Shown here: positions 1 through 4,721 of the stretch, one piece after another
How the letters are laid out: the number at the start of each line of letters is the position of its first letter
How positions within the stretch are numbered: the first letter of the stretch is position 1
Assembly: GCA_947443815.1 (NCBI GenBank)
Contig: CANEXR010000161.1
Location: 1-6,678, forward strand
Source of the DNA: Flavobacteriaceae bacterium
Lineage (GTDB): Bacteria > Bacteroidota > Bacteroidia > Flavobacteriales > Flavobacteriaceae
Direction of reading: 5' to 3'
Length of the DNA stretch: 6,678 nucleotides
The notes under the pieces: generated by a model
What the model saw: only the letters and a program-made list of their open reading frames with translations
Database searches by the model: none
Told to the model about the DNA's origin: nothing
Translations under genes and position numbers: made by a program

Positions 1-2
1 CT

Positions 3-122
3 TATAATATTGGTATTTCAACTGCAAATTCTAAAATTATTTTAGACAATTATTCAAAAAATAAAAAAATAAAAAATAACACGCTACGTCCTTATGAAGC
101 GGTAATACTAGTGCTTCCATAA
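3..122 (+). CDS. C-terminal end of a probable glycoside hydrolase family 13 enzyme (partial)
   Basis: An open frame enters from the left edge and gives 39 residues ending LRPYEAVILVLP before a TAA stop. The pattern of a hydrophobic strand, an 'L-x-N-Y' turn (here ILDNYS) and a final 'LRPYEA-V' strand is how many family 13 alpha-glucosidases and alpha-amylases end, in their C-terminal beta-sandwich domain. No catalytic region is in the window, so substrate and localisation cannot be read. The gene precedes two LacI-family repressors on the same strand, which fits an alpha-glucan or maltose utilisation cluster. The family assignment rests on a short C-terminal motif and could be wrong. That a coding frame ends here is more secure than which enzyme it is. 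Confidence 0.5.
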   Translation, partial: YNIGISTANSKIILDNYSKNKKIKNNTLRPYEAVILVLP

Positions 123-141
123 TTTAAAGAAAATCTTTAAA
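123..141. repeat. Perfect inverted repeat directly after the glycosidase stop codon
   Basis: TTTAAAGA (123-130) and TCTTTAAA (134-141) form a perfect 8-bp inverted repeat with a 3-base AAA loop, starting at the base after the TAA stop. There is no following T-run, and the stem is nearly all A/T, so it is a poor intrinsic terminator. It could be an mRNA 3'-end hairpin or a protein-binding palindrome. A related, weaker version occurs upstream of the second lacI gene (1380-1402). Confidence 0.5.
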
Positions 142-144
142 GAT

Positions 145-205
145 AAACTGTTTTTTGAAAATTGGTTTGCAATTAAATTGTAGATTTGTTTTTGAAAAAC
201 AGTTT
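145..205 (+). repeat. Long-arm inverted repeat spanning the lacI-1 promoter region
   Basis: The arms 145-161 and 189-205 are complementary over 17 positions with two mismatches. The outer 11 bp (AAACTGTTTTT and AAAAACAGTTT) are perfect. The right arm is followed by T-rich sequence (203-215), so as RNA from upstream it could serve as a weak terminator for the glycosidase transcript. The right arm lies just downstream of the candidate -7 box of lacI-1, around the expected transcription start, where a repressor site would also make sense. The two roles cannot be separated from sequence alone. Confidence 0.45.
162..188 (+). promoter_or_regulatory. Candidate Bacteroidetes-type promoter of the first lacI gene
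   Basis: TAGATTTG at 181-188 is an exact match to the Bacteroidetes -7 consensus TAnnTTTG. A TTG at 162-164 lies 16 bases upstream, slightly closer than the usual -33 spacing. Transcription would start near 193-196, leaving a leader of about 40 bases before the ATG at 233. The spacer holds a small palindrome (CAATT-A-AATTG, 170-180). The match is by motif only. Confidence 0.5.
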
Positions 206-232
206 TTTATTTTTTCAATTTAGTATACTAAC

Positions 233-1252
233 ATGAAAGACGCCACGCTCAAACAAATTGCTATCCAACTTGGAATTTCTATAACTACAGTATCTAAGGC
301 GTTAAAAAATTATTCTGACGTAAGTCCAAAAACAAAAAAAGCGGTCGTTGATTTAGCAACCGAATTGAATTATACTCCGAACAGTTTTGCCGTTAATTTA
401 AGAACAAAAGAATCAAAAACTATTGGACTAATTGTCCCTACGGTGATACATAATTTTTTTTCAAATATTATTGAAGGTATTCTTCAAGAAGCTGAGAAAA
501 GAAATTATATGGTCATTATCTTGCAATCCAATGAAAAGTATGAACTAGAAAAAAAACAAATTGAACTTCTTTTAAATAAAAGAGTTGATGGAATTTTAAT
601 CTCATTATCCAATGAAACGGGGGAATTTGATCATTTAAAAGCAATACTTGCCAACAAAACTCCATTAGTGCTTTTTGATAAAATTGCCAAAATTGTAAAT
701 TGTTCAAAAGTTACCATTAATGACCGAAAAGCAGCCTATGATGCGGTTAGCTTTCTGATAAAAAAAGGATATAAAAAAATTGCTCATTTCCGTGGGTCCT
801 ATTTACCACAAAACGCTATTGACCGTTTTTTAGGTTATAAAAAAGCGCTTGAAGACAACAACATCCCTTATGACGCCTCCTTGGTTTATGTATGCGAAAA
901 TAATTTAGATTTTGAAGATGGTTATGAAAATGCAAAAAAAATCATTACAGAACATCCTGAAATCGACGCAATTTTTGCTGTAACTGATTTAGTTGCTATT
1001 GGAATTATTAAATATTTTAATGAAATTGGAATAGCAATTCCCCAACAAATTGCCATTTTTGGTTTTAGCAATTGGTTCATGTCGAGTATAATTACACCTA
1101 AGTTAACCACAATTGACCAACCCGGATTTGAAATCGGTCAAAAATCAGCTGAACTCTTATTTGATGAAATACAATCAAAAAAAAATAATGAAGTTGTTGT
1201 TTTTAAAACTATTGAACTAAATACAATTATAATTGAAAGAGAATCAACTTAA
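233..1252 (+). CDS. LacI-family transcriptional repressor, first of a tandem pair
   Basis: This is a 339-residue LacI/GalR-family regulator of normal length, cytoplasmic and expected to be dimeric. The helix-turn-helix is residues 4-27 and aligns without gaps to E. coli LacI, with recognition-helix residues I17, T18 and K22 at the LacI Y17/Q18/R22 positions. The hinge helix (about 50-59) carries L56, the leucine that pries open the central operator step. The periplasmic-binding-protein-like sensor domain fills about 61-335, with R198 aligned to the sugar-contacting Arg of LacI and a GFSNW motif (277-281) followed by TPKLTTIDQP. The ATG was chosen because MK-x-TL begins the helix-turn-helix exactly as in relatives. 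The neighbouring glycosidase end suggests an alpha-glucan ligand, but the ligand is not readable from sequence. About 60-65% identical to the next gene by eye alignment. Confidence 0.93.
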   Translation: MKDATLKQIAIQLGISITTVSKALKNYSDVSPKTKKAVVDLATELNYTPNSFAVNLRTKESKTIGLIVPTVIHNFFSNIIEGILQEAEKRNYMVIILQSNEKYELEKKQIELLLNKRVDGILISLSNETGEFDHLKAILANKTPLVLFDKIAKIVNCSKVTINDRKAAYDAVSFLIKKGYKKIAHFRGSYLPQNAIDRFLGYKKALEDNNIPYDASLVYVCENNLDFEDGYENAKKIITEHPEIDAIFAVTDLVAIGIIKYFNEIGIAIPQQIAIFGFSNWFMSSIITPKLTTIDQPGFEIGQKSAELLFDEIQSKKNNEVVVFKTIELNTIIIEREST

Positions 1253-1533
1253 AAAACAAAAAATAACTGCCTTTAATTTGTTTTAAGCATTTTGGTTTCC
1301 CTCTTTTTGATAAAAAATACAAGAGAATAAAGTGTTTTATTAAATTTAACTACAAGCTATTAATTTGTTTAATTTAACATTTAAAGAAAATTTAAGATAA
1401 AAATTAATATCTTGGTAGTGAATTTTTGAATAACTAAAGATTTTTTCTAAGATTGAAATTAGAAATTAATCGATATACAATATCTTTTCACTAATTTTTT
1501 CTAAAATTAAATAAGTAGATATACCATACCTTC
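1253..1533. other. Intergenic region between the two lacI genes
   Basis: These 281 bases are very AT-rich and I see no convincing gene. Just after the stop, AAAACAAA (1253-1260) and TTTGTTTT (1277-1284) could pair, but no T-run follows, so a terminator is doubtful. AATTTAAC occurs twice (1343-1350, 1371-1378). A block at 1380-1402 resembles 123-148 upstream of the first lacI. TATCTTTT (1481-1488) and TAATTTTT (1492-1499) are one-mismatch versions of the TAnnTTTG -7 box and are the best, weak, promoter candidates for the second lacI. Confidence 0.6.
1440..1508 (+). repeat. Direct repeats and small palindromes upstream of the second lacI
   Basis: ATTTTTTCTAAGATT (1440-1454) recurs as ATTTTTTCTAAAATT (1494-1508), 14 of 15 bases identical and 54 bases apart. 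TTTCTAA (1444-1450) also pairs with TTAGAAA (1459-1465). Between the copies lies GATAT-ACA-ATATC (1472-1484), whose left half GATATACnATA recurs at 1518-1528. The cluster sits 25-95 bases before the ATG, where repressor binding would overlap the promoter. Low base complexity makes some of this likely to be chance. Confidence 0.4.
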
Positions 1534-2562
1534 ATGAAAGACATCACTCTTAAAGAAATTGCAAGTAAATTAGGCATATCTATAACAACAGTATCCAAAG
1601 CTTTAAAAAACTATCCGGATGTAAGTGAAAAAACTAAAAATGCTGTAATAGAACTTGCCCAAACTTTACATTATACCCCTAATAGTTTTGCTGTTAATTT
1701 AAGAACCAAAGAATCTAAAACTATTGGATTAATTATTCCTGAAGTAATGCACCATTTTTTTTCAAATGTGATTAATGCAATCATTGATGAGGCTGAAAAA
1801 AACGGCTATTTGGTTATCATATTACAATCAAATGAAACTTTAGAATTAGAGAAAAAACAAGTAGAACTTCTTATAAACAAAAGAGTTGACGGCATTATTA
1901 TGTCTTTATCTAACGAATCAAACAATGATGACCATATCAAGGGAATAGTTAATAGAAAGATTCCTTTTGTAATGTTTGACAAAATTGCAAAACTCACTAA
2001 TTGTTCAAAAGTAATCATCAATGACCAAAAAGCAGCATTCAATGCAATACAGCATTTAATTGATAATGGTTGCAAGAAAATTGTCCATATTCGTGGTCCA
2101 TTAAATCCTCAGAATTCTATTGACCGCTACATTGGATATAAGAAAGCTTTAGAAAAGAATAATATCCCATTCGACAATAAATTAGTATATACATGTGACA
2201 AAGTAACTTTTCAAGAAGGAAAAGACTTTGCGGAACAAATTATTAAAGAACACCCTGATGTAGATGGCATATTTGCTATTACCGATCTAGTTGCGGTTGG
2301 AGCATTGGCTTATTTTAATGAAAACAATATTAAAGTACCAGAACAAATTGCTGTAATTGGTTTTAGTAATTGGTTCATGTCTCAAGTTATTACACCTAAA
2401 CTAAGCACCGTTGATCAACCTAGTCATCAAATGGGAATTGTATCGTTTCATCTTTTATTAGAAGAAATGAATTGCCGCAAGGAGGAAATTCCATTTATCC
2501 CAAAAACAATCGAATTAGAAACAGAGATTATCATTAGAGAGTCTAGCAGGAAAAAACACTAA
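1534..2562 (+). CDS. LacI-family transcriptional repressor, second of a tandem pair
   Basis: This 342-residue paralog of the preceding regulator has the same architecture: helix-turn-helix at 4-27, hinge helix with L56, and sensor domain from about 61 with R198 and a GFSNWFMS motif followed by TPKLSTVDQP. The stretch 48-67 (TPNSFAVNL through TIGLI) and the recognition-helix residues I17, T18 and K22 are identical in both proteins, so the pair probably bind the same or very similar operators. Differences concentrate in the sensor domain, including the segment just before R198 (GPLNP against GSYLP) and the C-terminal tail, which here is basic (RESSRKKH). Many synonymous differences between the genes indicate an old duplication kept under selection. 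The ATG is fixed by alignment with the paralog and LacI. It converges on queG with three bases between stops. Ligand unknown. Confidence 0.93.
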   Translation: MKDITLKEIASKLGISITTVSKALKNYPDVSEKTKNAVIELAQTLHYTPNSFAVNLRTKESKTIGLIIPEVMHHFFSNVINAIIDEAEKNGYLVIILQSNETLELEKKQVELLINKRVDGIIMSLSNESNNDDHIKGIVNRKIPFVMFDKIAKLTNCSKVIINDQKAAFNAIQHLIDNGCKKIVHIRGPLNPQNSIDRYIGYKKALEKNNIPFDNKLVYTCDKVTFQEGKDFAEQIIKEHPDVDGIFAITDLVAVGALAYFNENNIKVPEQIAVIGFSNWFMSQVITPKLSTVDQPSHQMGIVSFHLLLEEMNCRKEEIPFIPKTIELETEIIIRESSRKKH

Positions 2563-2565
2563 TGT

Positions 2566-3426
2566 TTACTTTAAAAAGTCAATGTTCTTAATAAGTCCAT
2601 TATAGCCTGACCTTTTTAAAGGCGAATTTTTAAAAACCATTTTAAATGTGTCTTCAGTAAGCTCTTCCCAATCCTTTTTGGACATGCTTAATAATTCTTT
2701 ATTTGGGTCAAATAAAGGCTCGTTGTGTGCTTTAGAAAATCTATTCCAAGGACATACGTCTTGACAAATATCACATCCAAAAACCCAGTCTTCAAACTTT
2801 CCTTTCATTTCTTCTGGAATATTTTCTTTGAGTTCTATTGTAAAATAGGAAATACATTTACTACCATCAACTTGATATGGCGCAACTATAGCCTCTGTTG
2901 GACAAGAGTCAATACAAGCTGTACAAGTCCCACAATGGTCTGTTACGGCAGTATCATATTCTAAATCTAAATCAATAATAAGCTCGGCAATAAAATAAAA
3001 AGAGCCTACTTTTTGAGTTAATAAATTACTGTTTTTTCCGATCCAACCTAAACCGCTTTTTGCTGCCCAAGCTTTGTCAAGAACGGGGGCTGAATCAACA
3101 AAGGTGCGACCCGAAACATCACCGATTGTAGCTTGAATAGAGAACAATAGTTCTTTTAATTTTTCTTTTATCACATAATGATAATCTTGACCATAAGCAT
3201 ATTTTGATATTTTATAAGTCTCTTCATTTTGAAATTCTTTTGGATAATAATTTAACAAAAGTGAGACAACACTTTTTGCGCCATCGACTAGTAAAGTGGG
3301 ATTTAAACGCTTGTCAAAATTGTTTTCCATATAGGACATCTGTCCGTTTCTTTGGTTATTGAGCCAATTTTCTAATCTAGGTGCCTCTTGTTCCAAAAAA
3401 CCAGCTTTGGATATGCCACAAGACAA
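2566..3426 (-). CDS. queG: Epoxyqueuosine reductase (tRNA queuosine synthesis), start codon uncertain
   Basis: QueG reduces epoxyqueuosine to queuosine in the wobble position of GUN-anticodon tRNAs, using cobalamin and two 4Fe-4S clusters in the cytoplasm. Numbering from the TTG at 3426 (286 residues), the ferredoxin-like part has C165-x2-C168-x2-C171-x3-C175 and C191 with C218-x2-C221-x3-C225. The family motif VDSAPVLD is at 110-117 (its first Asp is the proposed general acid), followed by GWIGKNSNLL (127-136). The C-terminal HEAT extension of longer QueG proteins is absent. This TTG start is probably wrong: the frame stays open up to 3513 and encodes KSKYSQFIKSEAKRLGFL just upstream, which looks like the normal QueG N-terminus with its LGF motif. 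No ATG, GTG or TTG exists in that extension. A start at the ATA (3484-3486) would give 306 residues. No clear promoter is visible, so it may be read through from ruvB. Confidence 0.9.
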   Translation of the reverse strand: MSCGISKAGFLEQEAPRLENWLNNQRNGQMSYMENNFDKRLNPTLLVDGAKSVVSLLLNYYPKEFQNEETYKISKYAYGQDYHYVIKEKLKELLFSIQATIGDVSGRTFVDSAPVLDKAWAAKSGLGWIGKNSNLLTQKVGSFYFIAELIIDLDLEYDTAVTDHCGTCTACIDSCPTEAIVAPYQVDGSKCISYFTIELKENIPEEMKGKFEDWVFGCDICQDVCPWNRFSKAHNEPLFDPNKELLSMSKKDWEELTEDTFKMVFKNSPLKRSGYNGLIKNIDFLK

Positions 3427-3530
3427 AAATCCGAGACGTTTTGCTTCAGATTTAATGAATTGCGAATATTTTGATTTGTTGTTTATGATATGAAATAGAT
3501 TTTTGCATGTAGGTTAAGAAATCTGGGGAA

Positions 3531-3611
3531 TATTAGCCCTGATAGTAGCGGCATCCTTTCCCTTCTTTCTTTAAGAAGGGAAAGATATAGCGGATAGCAG
3601 GAAACGGCTCC
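3531..3611 (-). repeat. Structured REP-like or RNA element between ruvB and queG
   Basis: This compact element occupies the ruvB-queG gap, beginning about ten bases after the ruvB stop. A perfect 12-bp hairpin is its core (3556-3584). Outside it, AGCC (3535-3538) and CTG (3539-3541) pair with GGCT (3606-3609) and CAG (3598-3600), giving a nested outer stem with a one-sided GAAAC bulge. Both flanks also carry TAGCGG (3546-3551, 3588-3593) and GATAG (3541-3545, 3593-3597). It is visibly less AT-rich than the other spacers. From memory, similar ends (GAGCC-GTTTCC-TGCTATCCGCT and ATCAGGGCTA around a variable hairpin) recur in flavobacterial genomes, but this cannot be checked here. The orientation given follows ruvB. 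Function unknown: mRNA 3' end, RNA motif or non-autonomous repeat are all possible. Confidence 0.6.
3556..3584. repeat. Perfect 12-bp hairpin core of the ruvB-queG spacer element
   Basis: CTTTCCCTTCTT (3556-3567) and AAGAAGGGAAAG (3573-3584) are exact reverse complements around a 5-base loop. Neither strand has a T-run after the stem, so it is not a standard intrinsic terminator. It could still protect the ruvB mRNA 3' end from exonucleases. Confidence 0.75.
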
Positions 3612-3619
3612 AAGATAAA

Positions 3620-4642
3620 TTAAAAGAGACCTCCTTGGATATTTGTCTTTATTTTGCCTAAATGTTTATAGGCCTTATCGGTCACTTCTCTACCGCGTGG
3701 GGTCCGCATAATGAATCCTTCCTGAATAAGAAAAGGTTCGTAAACTTCTTCAATAGTTTCACTACTTTCGGATACCGCAGTTGCCAAAGTGGATAGTCCG
3801 ACTGGCCCGCCTTTGAATTTATCGATTATGGTGTTGAGGATTTTATTGTCCATTTCGTCTAATCCGTGAGCATCAACATGGAGTGCTTTAAGGCTGTATC
3901 TTGCAATTTCAATATCGATGGTACCGTTGCCTTTTATTTGAGCAAAGTCACGTACTCTACGCAATAGCGCATTAGCAATACGAGGAGTCCCTCTACTCCT
4001 TCCTGCAATTTCGATAGCGGCTTCCATGGAAATAGGCATTTTTAAGATGGAGGCGCTTCTTTCAACTATAGTTGTTAAAAGTTCTGTTGTATAATATTGT
4101 AAACGAGATGATATTCCAAATCGAGCTCTCATTGGAGCTGTTAATAAACCTGATCGGGTCGTTGCGCCAATTAAGGTAAATGGATTTAAATTAATTTGAA
4201 CTGTTCTAGCATTTGGGCCAGATTCAATCATAATATCAATTTTAAAATCCTCCATGGCTGAATATAAATATTCTTCAACTATTGGGCTTAAGCGATGAAT
4301 TTCGTCAATAAACAAGACATCTCTTTCTTCTAAATTAGTTAACAGGCCCGCTAAATCTCCTGGTTTATCCAATACTGGCCCTGAAGTGATTTTTATACCA
4401 ACCTGTAATTCATTAGCTAAAATATTTGCTAAGGTAGTTTTTCCTAAGCCTGGAGGACCATGAAAAAGGGTATGGTCTAGTGCTTCATTTCTTTGGTTTG
4501 CGGCTTGAACAAAGACTTTAAGGTTTTCAAGAATTTGATCTTGCCCAGCAAAATCATCAAAAGAAAGAGGTCTCAATCTTTTTTCAAGATCAAGTTCTTC
4601 AGGATTGTATCCTTTGGTTGTAGGGTCTAGATTTTCATTCAT
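3620..4642 (-). CDS. ruvB: Holliday junction branch-migration ATPase RuvB
   Basis: RuvB is the hexameric AAA+ motor that, with RuvA, drives branch migration of Holliday junctions before RuvC cleavage. It acts in recombination and repair in the cytoplasm. At 340 residues it is full length. Visible motifs are the RLRPLSFDDFAGQ N-terminal signature (22-34), Walker A GPPGLGKTT (62-70), Walker B VLFIDE (109-114), sensor 1 GATTR (159-163), the arginine-finger segment MRARFG (171-176), and the sensor 2 region with SRGTPRIAN. The C-terminal winged helix follows, with GGPVGLSTLA and RTPRGR. The ATG is the natural family start. The gene lies between a strong terminator upstream and a structured element downstream. 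Its -7 box is only four bases from the ATG, so the transcript may be leaderless. Nothing is missing or broken. Confidence 0.97.
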   Translation of the reverse strand: MNENLDPTTKGYNPEELDLEKRLRPLSFDDFAGQDQILENLKVFVQAANQRNEALDHTLFHGPPGLGKTTLANILANELQVGIKITSGPVLDKPGDLAGLLTNLEERDVLFIDEIHRLSPIVEEYLYSAMEDFKIDIMIESGPNARTVQINLNPFTLIGATTRSGLLTAPMRARFGISSRLQYYTTELLTTIVERSASILKMPISMEAAIEIAGRSRGTPRIANALLRRVRDFAQIKGNGTIDIEIARYSLKALHVDAHGLDEMDNKILNTIIDKFKGGPVGLSTLATAVSESSETIEEVYEPFLIQEGFIMRTPRGREVTDKAYKHLGKIKTNIQGGLF

Positions 4643-4646
4643 TTTA

Positions 4647-4654
4647 CAAATATA
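4647..4654 (-). promoter_or_regulatory. Candidate -7 promoter element of ruvB
   Basis: Read on the minus strand, TATATTTG matches the Bacteroidetes -7 consensus TAnnTTTG exactly and is followed by TAAA and then the ruvB ATG. Transcription starting some four to eight bases past the box would begin at or beside the start codon. No TTG is seen at the usual -33 distance, where the T-tract of the ctaD terminator lies instead. Confidence 0.5.
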
Positions 4655-4672
4655 ACAAAGTTATGAGCAAAT

Positions 4673-4701
4673 AAAAATGCCTTTCGATAGGAAAGGCATT
4701 T
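4673..4701 (-). terminator. Intrinsic terminator of the coxB-ctaD operon
   Basis: On the minus strand, AAATGCCTTTC and GAAAGGCATTT form a perfect 11-bp stem (4675-4685 and 4691-4701) around a 5-base loop, and the stem runs into a T-tract (TTTTTAT). It lies about 20 bases after the ctaD stop, which is the expected place for a rho-independent terminator. It separates the oxidase operon from ruvB. Confidence 0.88.
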
Positions 4702-4721
4702 GATTATTTTTAAGAACCGTA

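Noticed and set aside
221..230. Perfect 10-bp palindrome TAGTATACTA just before the lacI-1 start codon as an operator
   Set aside because: The core GTATAC also appears just before ctaD (6528-6533), the word is short and AT-rich, and no equivalent perfect palindrome precedes lacI-2.
1253..1284. AAAACAAA / TTTGTTTT pairing after lacI-1 as an intrinsic terminator
   Set aside because: Eight weak pairs around a 16-base loop with no T-run after the stem; not convincing.
516..2075. Minus-strand open frames of 60-90 codons opposite the two lacI genes
   Set aside because: Their translations show no domain and the opposite strand encodes well-conserved LacI proteins.
2554..2579. Small hairpins at the lacI-2/queG junction (AAACA-TGTTT and ACTTT-AAAGT) as a bidirectional terminator
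   Set aside because: Stems are only five A/T-rich pairs, one has a two-base loop, and both overlap coding sequence.
3454..3509. Short minus-strand frame starting at the ATG at 3507-3509 as a separate small gene or leader peptide
   Set aside because: It gives 18 residues without recognisable features, and the overlapping queG frame explains this stretch better.
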